A stretch of 64,000 nucleotides of DNA, from NCBI RefSeq assembly GCF_003473485.1, contig NC_053043.1, positions 1,560,001 through 1,624,000 on the forward strand. Direction: 5' to 3'. The DNA comes from Medicago truncatula. Lineage: Eukaryota > Streptophyta > Magnoliopsida > Fabales > Fabaceae. Both the position numbers and the translations under genes were made by a program. The notes beneath the pieces are model-generated. The model was not told where the DNA came from and did no database searches. It saw nothing but the letters and a program-made list of their open reading frames with translations. Positions within the stretch are counted from its first letter, which is position 1. Every line of letters begins with the position of its first letter. Below, piece after piece: positions 1-12,900 of the stretch.

Positions 1-160
1 ACATAAGTGCAAAACTTCAGGGGGGGTATTTGCAAAACGTCATGTTTACTAACAGAAAAATTTGACGGAGGGGGTAAATTGACTAACTTTATGAAATTTC
101 AGGGAGGTAATTGATGAAACTTACAATTTCAGAGGGGAAATTGACTATTTACTCTTTATG
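1..160. repeat. Dispersed repeat end, unclassified
   Basis: This stretch is built from near-repeats of short phrases with G-runs, such as cagggggggtatttgcaaaa, gagggggtaaattgac and gaggggaaattgac. That style is typical of ends of legume noncoding transposon derivatives. No reading frame or terminal inverted repeat is visible because the window cuts it on the left. From 161 to about 600 I see only AT-rich sequence. Confidence 0.3.
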
Positions 161-889
161 GATTGTTTTTACTTTTTCCCTTTATTTAGATTCTTTTATT
201 ATGCTTAACTTAAGATTTAAGTTTACTTAAGTTGAATCATTTAAATTTAACATGGGTTTGAATTTTAGTTGAGATCATGTATTTTCTTGTCTTTTGATGA
301 GCTATCTGCTCATAATGAATTGGGAGGATTGAGACTTATTGAGAGAAGAAAAAAATAACTTTGGAGTACATTTATTTATTTATATTGGTATTTTATACAT
401 CAGTAGTCATTATAATCTTTTCTAAATTCTGTCAAAAAAAAAATCTACTTTTTTACATTTTTTTTTTTAGAAAGAAACCTTTTTCAGTTTGATTTTTAAA
501 AAATTATAACTTTTGTTGCGCTCTTCTTATCAACAAAAAAAAAAGCTATAGCCATCGTACTTTTGTGTAAAACACACATAAGAGATAGCCGCCGTACTCC
601 TTTCTTTCTAAACCTAGAACCGTTGTACTCCTTTCTTCCTCACACAAATTCCAAATCTGTCGTCATCATCATGTAGATCAAATGGATGGTGGTGCGACGA
701 GGGTCTTTGTCCTTCGCACCACCGTACCTTTCCGACGTGCGGTTGCTCTCCGTCGTCGTAAAGGTTGGTTTGTGTTTTGGTGTTTTTTATTTGTTTCGTT
801 TGGCTTCATTTGGCTGAGACGTTGGTGGGTTTTGTGGATGTCGTTGGATGCTTGCCTGTAATTGTTTGATTTTCGTGGGTCTCAGACTA

Positions 890-1745
890 TTTGATTTGTT
901 TTCTCTATTGGTTGTGGTGGATGTTATGTTTGCTCGCAACATAGGTGGTGATGGATCAGTCACGATGGTGGTGATGGATCATGTATAGGTTCGCTTATGA
1001 ACTTATATAGTTTCGATGGATCTTTGGTTGTGTTGGTTTGTGGTACTTCGTGGTGGTTTTCTTGGTAGTGCTGATTTTGGGTCTTTAGTGGCGGGGCTCG
1101 TGGTGGTTTTGGGTGGTGATGCTTGTGGTGGTTTTGGATGGTGCTGCGCGTGGTGGCTGGTGTTGCTTTTAGGTGAGGGTTAATGGTGATTTTTGAGGTG
1201 GTCAATGGTAGTTTTGGTGATGGTGTTGATTTTTGTGGTGGTTTTTAGTGATGGTACAAGGATTTTTGGTTGGCTTTTGCGATTGTTTATGAGGCGTGTT
1301 TTGGATGAAGGTGCTTAGGAGAGCTAATGGTGGTGTTTGGGGGTTTTTTTTCCATCTGTTTTTCAAAGGTTATTGGTTGTGGTGTAGGTTTTCAAGTTGG
1401 TGTTCAAGGGCTGTGTGCGAGCAGCAGAATGTGTGTGGTAGAAGTTGTTTTTGTGGCAGTTGTGACGATGCTTGAGGATTTTGTTTATGTTGTTTTGTTG
1501 ATCGTGGTGTTAGCTATGTTTTGGTGTTTCTATTTATTGATTTCGGAGATAGCCCTTTGTTAGGAGGCGTTTCTTATAGATTTTTGAATTTTTCTTTATT
1601 TTCATGGGTGTATGGGTTTTCATTGGGAGCTTCCCACCATCCTTTGTTTGTTGCTACTGTAAGACTCTTAGCCTAGCACTCCTTGTGCTCGTTAAGATTC
1701 ATTGCTATCTTAATAAATTCTATTTTAACTTTTTTTTTTTTAAAA
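890..1745 (+). repeat. Possible LINE 3' region with T/A tail
   Basis: A GT-rich, TGGTGGT-like stretch (about 890-1560) is followed by a segment that looks like the 3' untranslated end of plant L1-type LINEs. It has a gcctagcactccttgtgctc phrase, then cttaataaattc, and ends in a T-run followed by an A-run at about 1730-1750. The small open frames here (for example 1327-1563) are low-complexity and unlike any protein I recognise. The LINE assignment is inference from the 3'-end phrase only. Confidence 0.35.
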
Positions 1746-1924
1746 AAAAAACCTTTTCCCCAATATAATTTTTCTTTTTTCCTCTTCACCCATCTGCTAA
1801 ACGATTGCTAGATAATGGTCTTTGTTAAAGTCAAGGACTTTTTAGATAAAATTCCAAATCATTTTCGTTAAAATATCAAATAATAAATAAATGGTGTAAT
1901 AGTATCTAAACAAGTTTTTTTTTG

Positions 1925-2060
1925 TTTAATAGTCTTGTGGCTCGAATTCACTTTTTAAAATGAATAAATAAAATGCACGAGGTTCGAACTCCAACGCTAC
2001 ATATAACAATAGATTATCTGTACCATCTGAGTTATGCTCATTGAGACGGTGTCCAAATAA
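1925..2060. repeat. Repeat with tRNA-like B-box phrase
   Basis: The segment contains gaggttcgaactccaac and ctgagttatgctcattgaga. The same kind of phrase recurs at 53725-53790 and about 55075-55160. The GGTTCGAACTCC string resembles a tRNA/SINE B box, but no cloverleaf can be folded, so this is a repeat relic and not a tRNA gene. Confidence 0.35.
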
Positions 2061-2301
2061 GTTACTCTTTGAAGAGATATTTTTTTTGTTGCTTTTGTTA
2101 GATATATATATGTTTAAAAAAAACAGTAAATATATTGATACCATATTTTTGAGTGGTGAAGAAACATCCGATGATGAGAGCCACAGACACATCTTACTTC
2201 ATTAAATTGGTTTTTGTTTGCATTTGCTTGTGTTTATCTACCTAAATTAACATCAACAATAGCAAAAGATAGAAAGAGCACAGTGGAGTGGAACATAGTG
2301 T

Positions 2302-2309
2302 CCACGTGG
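2302..2309. promoter_or_regulatory. Palindromic G-box (CCACGTGG) upstream of LHCB6
   Basis: A perfect palindromic CCACGTGG lies about 230 bp upstream of the LHCB6 start codon. An inverted CCAAT box (ATTGG) follows at 2349-2353. G-boxes bind bZIP, bHLH (PIF) and related factors and are common in light-regulated photosynthesis promoters. The sequence shows the motif; use in vivo is inference. The TATA element is not clear (tatgaaaa near 2420 is the best candidate). Confidence 0.6.
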
Positions 2310-2535
2310 TTGGAAGCCAAATCAGCTGAGGATGGAAATCCATTTCCTATTGGTCCAAAATCTATCCACGATATACCTTAAGATTTCTTGTTTAGATTTC
2401 ATTGTCCTACTTGGCCTTCTATGAAAACCCCTTCAGATTCTCTCACACACTCATAAAATACTCTCTAACTAGTTCAGTTCAATTCCCAAGTGAACTACAA
2501 AACCAGTCTCATTACTCTTTATCTCTAGAAGACAA

Positions 2536-3513
2536 ATGGCAGCTGCAACATCTGGTGCTGTGTTGAATGGTTTGGGATCTTCCTTCTTATCTGGAGGAAA
2601 GAGAAGCCAAACCTTGTTAGCTACTACTGCTATTGGAGCCAAAGTTGGTGTTGCAGCTGGTAGTCCTAAAAGACTTATTGTTGCTGCTGCTGCTTCTGCA
2701 CCAAAGAAGTCATGGATCCCTGGTGTTAGATTTGGTGGAAACCTCGTCGACCCAGAATGGCTCGATGGATCGTAAGTCCACTTACCTCTAGAATTAATTA
2801 TAACTTCGCAATTCATAGCTTATTGTTCAATCCATGTTCATGTTTACTTATAAACATAAATCACTTTATATTCAACTCAGTTTTCACTTGTTATTGCGGC
2901 AGAATAAAACCCACGCTTAGTTTCTTTCTGAATTATGACTTGTTTAATGTTTTTCAATTGTAGACTACCAGGTGACTTTGGTTTTGACCCACTAGGCCTT
3001 GGCAAGGACCCAGCATTTCTGAAATGGTACAGAGAAGCTGAGCTTATTCATGGAAGGTGGGCAATGGCTGCAGTTCTAGGCATCTTTGTTGGTCAAGCAT
3101 GGAGTGGAGTTCCATGGTTTGAGGCTGGAGCTGACCCCAATGCAATTGCTCCATTCTCCTTTGGTACTCTTCTAGGCACTCAGTTGATTCTCATGGGGTG
3201 GGTAGAGAGCAAGAGATGGGTGGATTTCTTCAACCCGGATTCACAGTCAATCGAATGGGCTACTCCATGGTCAAAAACCGCTGAGAACTTCGCTAATGCA
3301 ACCGGAGAACAAGGTTACCCAGGGGGAAAATTCTTTGATCCATTGTCCCTTGCTGGTACCATCGAAAACGGAGTTTACATTCCAGATACAGAGAAGCTAG
3401 AGAGATTGAAACTAGCTGAGATTAAGCATGCTAGGCTTGCTATGTTGGCTATGCTGATTTTCTACTTTGAAGCTGGACAAGGGAAGACCCCCCTTGGTGC
3501 TCTTGGCTTGTAA
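2536..3513 (+). CDS. LHCB6: Chlorophyll a/b-binding protein CP24 (LHCB6), photosystem II minor antenna
   Basis: Two exons, 2536-2771 and 2964-3513, join through a GT-AG intron (phase 2, serine codon split) to 262 codons including stop. The protein is the minor PSII antenna CP24, which binds chlorophylls and xanthophylls and links LHCII trimers to the PSII core in the thylakoid membrane. Residues 1 to about 50 are an Ala/Ser-rich chloroplast transit peptide. The mature start runs through [13 protein letters not shown] and [20 protein letters not shown]. Helix B carries [12 protein letters not shown] and helix C/A carries [16 protein letters not shown], the chlorophyll-ligating E/H/R motifs. 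The length and the [17 protein letters not shown] end fit LHCB6, not another Lhc family. It converges tail-to-tail with FabZ, 457 bp away. The G-box upstream suggests light or clock control. Confidence 0.95.
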
Positions 3514-3970
3514 ACAAAACCAATTTATGTAGATAATTGAACTGAGATGCTAGACAGTTGCAAATGAAGCTTTTTCCTAAGTGTGCTACTCCATGACAAA
3601 TTTAATTCATGTTCTAATGTTGGATGCATTTACCTTGTCTGTTCTTAGATGTAGTCATAGTAGATAAACCTTGCATTTACCTATATATCTGTTTGATCCA
3701 TATACGTGTAGCCAATATGCATACAAAGTTTAACATTTGTCATAAGCAAGAAGGTAAAACAGATGTGAAGATAAATTGGATTGCATAAGTATTCAGAATG
3801 TCAGATAGATTCCTTTTTCAAAATCACAGAACAAAATATTCAGATAGATTTCATTGAGAATGCATAAATTAAACGTTCACAAAGTTCTGCATTCAATAGC
3901 AGAAGCAGTAAACTGAAAAATGAAGCAAATTCATTTAGGAAGGAATGAAGGAATGAATGTGCTATACTTA
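3514..3970. other. Intergenic space between convergent LHCB6 and FabZ
   Basis: AT-rich 3' untranslated and intergenic DNA. It must hold the polyadenylation regions of both convergent genes. I see no open frame, repeat pair or RNA gene in it. Confidence 0.6.
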
Positions 3971-6900
3971 TTAGCCCCCCATGGCCATCAAAAACTCACC
4001 CTCACATACAACTTCACCACCAACATATGCCTTACCATCCATCTTGGCAATTCCAAATCGCTTTTGCAGCTTGGTAAGTGTCATTCTCATGACTAAAGTG
4101 TCCCCTGCAATCACGGGCTTACGAAATCGCACTTTGTCTATTCCGGCAAAGAAGAAGTTTGCACGAGAACCACCGACATCAGGATGCAACATTACCAAAC
4201 CACCAACTTGTGCCATTGCCTGCAGCAAAAGATCTCACGTTCATGCCCGCTTTTAAAGCGCATCATAACATAAACCATATTTCTTTTTTACTCATATGTT
4301 GCTTGCATAGAACAACAGTTATCAAGCTAATCCGCAAACTTTGGAACATCACATACATTGGTCGTTTATATCTACTCCAAAGGTCTTGCGACTTTTGAGA
4401 AATTGGATTCTAGGTAGTATGGTTAATGATCTGTACCATCTTACAAGGAATCGAAGGTTATTGTAAAGTGGTTAATGAAGAAAACAAGACACTAGTTTCA
4501 GATACCAGATATTGAGCTCTTGCTGGCGTTCTTTTCAAATTTAAACACTAGTTTTAGACTCCTAATCCTAATCTATCAAGGAAACAAACCATAAAATATA
4601 AAGAAATATAGAAACCAAATCTTAGAGATGATTTAGGATATTGTAAATTATTAAGGTACATCTCCAACATTATGCGACATCAGTTTGCATATTCAAACAC
4701 TGCTATACAAGCTAAAGCTTACTAACCCTGAATCTTGTTATAACTTATAAATAAAACCTTAAAAAAAATGACAATATAATATGTGCTGCACAAAGCAAGG
4801 CTGGAAAGACAACTCCAGGGTATTGCAGATGTTGGAAAGATGATCATTACTGGAAAGACAACTCAGCAAGATGGTAAGAATGACAACTAGTTTGGATGTT
4901 CTATAACCAAGGAAGAAAAAGATTTGTTTGAATGATCATCAGCAAAAATATTTTGGCAAGCAATATCAATTTACGCACAAAAAGAACTAAAACTTCTTTA
5001 AATTGACCAAGAACAATATTTCAAATATATCACAACGAGAAGCTGGTACAATCATTGTTTATTAATCAGTAACATGGAATGATCATAGTCTAACAGAGAA
5101 AGCAAAAGGCTACTAAAAGGATGTGAATATCAGACCTGTGAGTGTTTACATTGATGGTGGAGAGGGTTGAAAAGCTAGGTAACAACGAAACTTCAGATTA
5201 AAGGTGTGTTTGGTGTCCGACACCAATACGAGACAGACATATGTAATTATATTCAATTACTTCTTTTTCAAATTATTATCGGTGTGGACGTTATTATAAA
5301 GAAAATAAGAGCAGAGTCGTAACCTCAACCATGAGAACACCAGGCATGATAGGTCTTTCAGGAAAATGACCAGGAAAGAAATTGTCATTGATTGTAACAT
5401 TCTTTATAGCAACGGCAGAAACTCCAGGATTGTATTCAATCACTCTATCTACCAATAAAAAAGGAAACCTGAAACAAGAAACAAGGTGAAGAGTTTGCTT
5501 GTTGATTCACAAAACAAAATCACAAATGTCTATTGAGTTGAGTTAGCTTACCTATGAGGCAAAATTTCAAGAATCTGATTGATATCCATGACTTTTGGAA
5601 ATGCAGGATACCCTACATAATATAAACATGGACAAAGTATAATCTTTATCTTTATTATATCTAATCCTAGCAAACATGCTTACCCTAAACCTAATGAAAT
5701 TGGCGGCAACTAATCCAATGTGCTGCACTAAACTAAACCTACTCAACACGCATTGCCAAGCTCATTAACTACCTATTTCAAATTTAAATCCAAATCGGGC
5801 CAATCAATACCGGAAACCACCCCGGGAATAATGAGATTAAGCACGAGAGTGGTCTGATATCTGATATCAAATCTCTTACACATCCATATGTTGGTTTCAA
5901 ACCATGGCAACACATCTTGACCTAAACTTCTTCCCTTTCTCCAGGTACTCAATCGATTAACCTCTTTTGGTCAATTAAGTGTAATTTCTTTGTTTTATTT
6001 TTAATCTTTTTATTTTTTTTTTTATTTTACGATAAAAATATTATGGGTTTGGTTCAGTTTCATTTACATTAACGTTAAAATACTTATTTATTTTGGTAAA
6101 AGATGATTTTGTTGAAGAATTTGGGGTTTGTTCTGGATATTAACAAGTCTGAGTTTGCCTCTGTTTCATTTACATTAACGGTAATTATTATTTTTTCTTT
6201 ACATCAACACTCAATTTTTCACGTGTTAATTAGTTTCATATTTTTCCTCAATTTCATCTAAATGAGTGATTTATTTCAACGTTTATGTTTGTTTTGAACT
6301 TTAAAAGCAATACAAACACCTAATGGCTAATGTATTTCAGAATTGTGAATTTCCCAAAAAGAACAATGGATATGTACATTTTTATGAACAATAAGGTTGT
6401 TTTTAAGATTGGGATAAAAGATCTTATGCTCAATGAAAAACAAGAAAGATTTCCAGATGGTTCTTACTCGAAAAGGATTTACGTGCTATAATTGTTGTGA
6501 TACGGTGTAAGTCTTTATACTTTATCTCTCAGGACCGGTTTTAACTCGTTGGACTTTGTTTTCAGTCTGTTGTCATATTTTAATGCTGCCAAATCACAAC
6601 ATCATAAGGTGCTGCAAGGATCCCATGATAACTTGAAAACAAACAGAGACCGCACCTGGTTTGATTCTGCTAAGCAAAAACGTCAAATCATTGTTTCCAG
6701 TCTCCACTCGATCGTCATCTCAGCCTTGATTCTATCTGTCGACTTTGTCGGTATGCCCCTTTTTTTATTTTACATTGTTTCGGTTCTTCTGTGAGGGTTT
6801 GATAATTGTTATTGCTTCTCAGATATTCATCATATTGTTTTCACACCTTTCTTCAATGATAATTTAGAGTTTTTCTTACTTTCAATGAAAATTGATTTTT

Positions 6901-9900
6901 GTGTGTGTCGCTATAATTTGGTTTGTCAAAACTGTTTTCAAATTCCTAAAACTGCATTTATAATTTTTAGTTTTTAAAGTGGCCAGTTTTGAATTCGAAT
7001 TTTTGCTAAAATCATGTTTTTCCTTTATCTTAGTTTCTTCTTTTAGTTTTAGTTTCGAATTGATGCTTCACTCAATCAGTTAATCTTTTCTGTTCTATTT
7101 TGGTTTCGTTTGTTTGATAAATATTTTGTACTCAACGTTATTTGTTTAAAGCTTTAATGTTTGCACATGACATTTAACATTTCTTTTGCTTTCAGTTGTT
7201 ACTAAAATAGTTTGAATAACTAACTTCACATCTTTTTCAGATGAGAAGTATTGCAGGTAAGTAAGATGTCTCACTGTGCTAGAAGAAATACATTCAACTG
7301 TTTATGTTTAGGTACATAGACAATAATGTGATTGATAATATTGGGTGTGTGTTCTTGAGTTAAATAAACAATAATGTGATTGATAATACTGAGTGTGTGT
7401 TCTTGCCAGCAAACCATTATTTATCCATTGTTATTTGCGATGTTCCGATAACAGTTTACATTTGTCGGCTTATAGCCATATTCTTTTTCTATGCTAAATA
7501 AAAAAAACTGTTTTTGTTTTGTTGTTGATGAGATAAAGCAAATGTAGTAACATGAGTTTTTACAGCTGTCATGTGGTTTTATCAAGTTTCAAATTATTGG
7601 GTTATAAAAAATAGTGCTAATGGAGTTTAAATTATGCAGGATTTCATTTAAGATTCTAACATATAAGATGTTTAGGTTTAAAAAATTCCCTTCTATGAAG
7701 TTTTTCATTAAAAAAAATGCTATTCCTGTTTGATGCTGTGCCAACCCCTTTTATACATTATGAGATGAATTTCCAATTGTCTTATGAGAAGACTCTGACT
7801 TCAGATGAAGTTGATTCTAGCTTTTTTGGTAAGTGAACTATTTTTTTAAATCATTATAATCTTTTTCAATCACCATATATTAAATACTAGTAATTGCCCC
7901 GTGCAACGCACGGGCAAAAAGAGACCGAAGTTGGGTCTTAAAGCATATGTCGATAAGCCATTACCAAAATGAATAACATACGTCGTCATTTTTGTAAAAT
8001 AAAATACATAGTTAATCTATAACAACTAATAAATTAAACCACATCCATTGCCATCACAAATTTATGAATTAGAACTTCATTGGCATATTACAATCATAGA
8101 ATGACTTCAAAAAAACATCAAAAATGAACTGCATAGCCCAATAGCAAACATATATCTCAATATAAGCCCTTCAAGACAATGATTCGCTACGTCATGTTTC
8201 CATCAAAAAACGCTGCAAAATAAAAGGAAAAAACAACTTTCAAAATTATATGCAGTGACTAATGATGATTGAAACCTGACATATGTATAAGATATGCATT
8301 CATACCTTGTAGCAATTCAACCTACAAATTATCAAATACTTCTGGATAAACAACATTGATAGTTGATGTGCAAGGGATACCATCTTCATCCAGGATTAAC
8401 ATTTTCAAACCTTTCTTAGTAGTTACTCTTGACACAGCCACATACAACTGTCCATGTGTGAATACCGGGCGAGGTAAGTATAAACCTACTTTGGACAATG
8501 ATTGGCCTTGACTTTTGTTTATTGTCATAGCAAAGCATAAAGAAACGGGGAATTGCCTTCTTGAGAATTTGAATGGAAACCCTGAATCTGATGGAACCAA
8601 ATCCATCCTTGGGATTAAAACCTTCTGTCCTATACTCTTTCCAGTGATAACAGTGGCAGTAATAATGTTCTTCCCAAGATGGTTGACTTGCAAGCGTGTT
8701 CCATTGCATAAACCATTTGCTTGATCAATGTTTCTTAGAAGCATGATGGGAACTCCAACCTTCAATGTCAGCCGATGGTTCGGTATCCCAGAACATTTGA
8801 CATCATTGAGGAACTCAGTGGTACACCAATCTCCTTGAATATCATAATCCTCATCAGATTTGCAAGGTGTATCAGAACTGAGATAATGTTTCTCTTTGCC
8901 TTCTATCAAGGACAAAACATAGTCATTAACCTGTTCAACACAATCAAGCGTTGGAGCCAAAATTGCCTTTTCTTCAAAAATCCGCTGATTGTCAATGTTG
9001 TTGACAATATTAGGATAAACAAAGTCAATCAATTCTTGCAAAGGGTTATCACATGGAGGAATGCACAGTTCTTCGGGTATATCTATGCGACCTTCTCCAT
9101 CCTCGTCAGCTTCCATCTCACCATTACCAATTTTCAAAATCCAGTTTGCAAAATCTCTAATCTCATTAGCACTTGGACTTGTACCATCATCAACTAACCT
9201 CATGTTCCTTGTGAGCTTCAAAACCTTGCAACTATGCCAAAGAAGAGAAGAGTTGATAGTGGACTTCATTATATCAAATCGATTAGCTTGTCTAATCACA
9301 GGTAATATTTGCCTAAAATCTCCACCCAATACGACAACTTTACCTCCAAATGGTCTGTTCAAGTTTTCCTTATCTACACCTCTCATCAAATCGCGCATGG
9401 TACGATCAAATGCCTCAAAACAAAATCTATGCATCATAGGAGCCTCATCCCATATAAATAAACTCGCTTCTCTTAGCAACTTGGCTCTCAAATCTTGTTG
9501 TTTTATATTGCAAGATGATTTCACATTTATTTGCAGTGGAATACAAAAGGTAGAGTGAGCAGTTTTGCCTCCGGGCAACAATAATGACGCAATGCCGCTA
9601 GATGCAACATTTATTACAATTTTCCCTTGTGATCTTAGAGCTGCAGATAGAGTCTTCCACATGAAGGTCTTCCCAGTTCCACCATAACCATACAAAAAGT
9701 AGAACTGACCATCTTGGGTCTCAACCGATTTCATTATAGTAGAATAAACACTATGCTGCTCATCTGTCAACTTCCCAAGAAGTGATTCATGCAGCTCTCG
9801 GAGCTTGTCTTTGTCATAGTTCAATTCATCTGCAATGAATCTGTTTTCCATCTTTAAAACCTCTTCGAGAATCGGATACGGTAGAGATTTATAATCCTTC

Positions 9901-12900
9901 AAAGACTTTCCATTGTATCTCAACAACTTCTCTAACTCAATTAAGCAAAGATTCTTCAAAACAGAATCAGATATTTGAAGATCTGCACAATTTATTTATT
10001 ACGAAAGTCATTGGATGTCATTTGATTATAATTCAACAATATCAGTTACCAAGAATAAAATACCACCATAATTTACGTAAGTGTTATATACTTCGTTTCC
10101 AATATGATATACGTATAAGTATTATAAGGTGTTACTACTATTTGTTCTGGTTTACGCATAACTTAGTAAGAGAATAACACAAAACATGTGGGTGCACCCT
10201 AATTTTTTGGTTTTAATGTGAATTAAGAAAACATGATGGCATAAAACAGTTAGAATATTTAGCAGGTTCTACTTAAGTGTAAAATGCATATAGAATTATC
10301 AAGTTTGAGACAAAAAAAGAATTATTAAGTTTAAACCTGGAATATCCAACTTCCTTCGTCTTGCATATAGAATTCCATCAGCCAACATTTTCCAAGTTGC
10401 ATCCCACACCTTATCAAGCTTGTGCATAGTGCTCATGTTCAAAAGTCTGACAAACAAAACCCGAAGCATATGCCCACTCTCTGTTCTATATGCTTCTAAA
10501 ATTCCATCAATGAATTCTTTGTCATCCGACAACAAACCAATAGCATAACAGGCGTCTTGGAACGTATCATAAAGCTTACCGTTGACAGTTTTGATACAAT
10601 CATACCCCATGCAACTCTTCTGGATCGTCAATAAGATGCGCATATAATACAGTTCACCTGAACCGACTGGAATGTATGAGAGCCTACCAATTTGAAAACC
10701 ATTTTTCCTGGGATGCCATACCCTTTTTGTTGGAAAGTAAGTGAATTTTGAAGGGTATTCCGCATATGTCAAATCCCTTCCATCTGCATACAACTGATTT
10801 GCAGCAAACCAAGCAAGAAACATTGTTGGTACTGATTGATGATAGTCAACCACTTTGTTAAGGTTTTGTGTTTCCTTGAACCTAACACTTTGCTGACCTT
10901 CCAAATGCAAAGATAATCTCATGACAGGAGGCCATTTTTGATGAATATCGAACATGAAAATTCTCCATGTAGCTTCACATGGGGATACATAACGACAATC
11001 ATAATACCTCTTGATTTCATCTAACTGTGCTGGATCTTCTTTGTCGCCCGATTTGTTTTTTATCTGTAGGTTTGCTCTATCGGGACCTTTGTTCACATAC
11101 TTGAACAAATACTTAATTGCATTTGATTTGTTGCAATATTCTGTGTTAACATGACCTTGGTATCGCATCAATAGTGTTGGATTATACGGGACAACATACC
11201 TATTATCCAAAGGAACTCCATTCTTCATGACGGACAAACCACTGTCCACTCTTTTATACACAGGAAAGCCATCCTCATCTATGGTGGTTGAGGACAAAAA
11301 CTTCTTTGGGAAGTATTTGGAGCATCTTGGTCCTTTCATGCAAGGTGAACCTGAATTTGCCTTTCCACATGGACCATGCATCATAAATGTAGAAACGGCC
11401 AAATGCAACTTTGGGTATAAGTCTGGGTGTGGTATTTCCGCTGATATGACCTTGTCGATGTCCTTAGTCGTGTGGATTTTGTTTGACCCTTCTAACCACA
11501 ACAAAATGTGTGCATGTGGAAGCCCCCTCTTTTGAAACTCAACAGTGTACATCCCTGGAAAAAATATATATAAGTGGATTAAGTTCAAAATATGTCATTG
11601 ATTCAATTAAAATACCCACACTAATTATAAAATTTTCTACATTATACAAAGCAAACCAAAAATGTACCTGCAGTTACTTTCCCAAACATTTCATTTTTTT
11701 TGAAGTCAGTCATCATCTGATCAAGTTTCATCTTAAACACTCGGGAAATAATATCTGGCCTGTCTGAAACACTAAGACCCTTTTCTCCAACAAAATTCTT
11801 AATTTCACTCCAACTTGAGTTGCACGTAAATGTAATGAAGAGATCCGGGTATCCAAATCTCTTACAAATTGCCATGGCATCTTGGCAATTATTAAACATA
11901 TACCTTGGTGAACCTGTGAAAGAATCTGGCAGGATAACACGCTGTCCAGCATTACGGGGGTCTGTATCTCCACTTTCAACTGCTTCTTGTAGTCCGTTCA
12001 AAAGATCTGATCGAATGTTCCCTTGATTGTTTCTTATGAAAGAAAGCCTTTGTGCTTCAATCATTGTGTAACAATCAACAGAAAACTGTTGGAGAAGTCT
12101 TCTACTGTACATAATGTTTCCAAATTCACACTCCCTTTCTTGAATCCTAAAGGCTATAAATTCCCGAATAGCAACTCTTTCCTTTGATCCTCTATTCTTT
12201 TCTTCATCTTCCCACTCTCTATAAGGGATGTCCTCCTCGTAACCATTTTCACCGCGAGGAAATACTAAGGGATACTGAAGTGGCATGTATAGTGGATGTG
12301 TCTCATGTAACCTTCTTAAACCTTTGCTCACATCATCAACTATAATATCTCTTCCTTGTTCGGATAGATCATAATCACCGACTATCAATCCTGCAACTTC
12401 ATCCACAGTTGGTAAATTATGCATCCTTGAATCTTTTTCCCTCTTGCGAAACAACCTTAAAGCCATCTTTGGAGGTGATCCTTTGTCAACCAAGTCACGA
12501 ATCTTTCTAAAGGATTTGCATAGAGGGTTACATTGATCCAACATTTGTTTAAGATCCTCCACTAATGAAAGATCAAAACCTCCCTCACCACCTTCACTCC
12601 TGGAAGTAGTGCGAAAATGAGTAAATTAATAATGTTACCATTTATAATAAATTTTACACAGTCTTTATTAATGTTATCTAAATAGGAAACAAAAATAAAT
12701 ACTTACTCAAAAACCCTTGTTCTATTTTGGACTTCATTTTGGGTGTCATATATGTATAACTGCGCAAACTTTGGAGTAGTACCGGGCTCAGGCAAGAGAC
12801 TACCAATTCTATGGTAATTTTGTCCACTCAATATGAATTGCGGCGGACCATTTCCATTGTTTAACTTAGAAAAAACCTTGCCTCCTAGTGATGTAAATGC

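Noticed and set aside
1327-1563. Hydrophobic 78-codon plus-strand frame
   Set aside because: Lies in GT-rich repeat DNA; the Val/Phe-rich translation follows from base composition.
1975-1995. tRNA gene suggested by a GGTTCGAACTCC-like B box
   Set aside because: No A box at the right distance and no cloverleaf stems; recurs as a dispersed repeat elsewhere in the window.
2469-2816. 115-codon minus-strand frame over LHCB6 exon 1
   Set aside because: Antisense shadow of the transit-peptide exon.
8775-9558. 140- and 165-codon plus-strand frames
   Set aside because: Shadows of the RepHel helicase exon.
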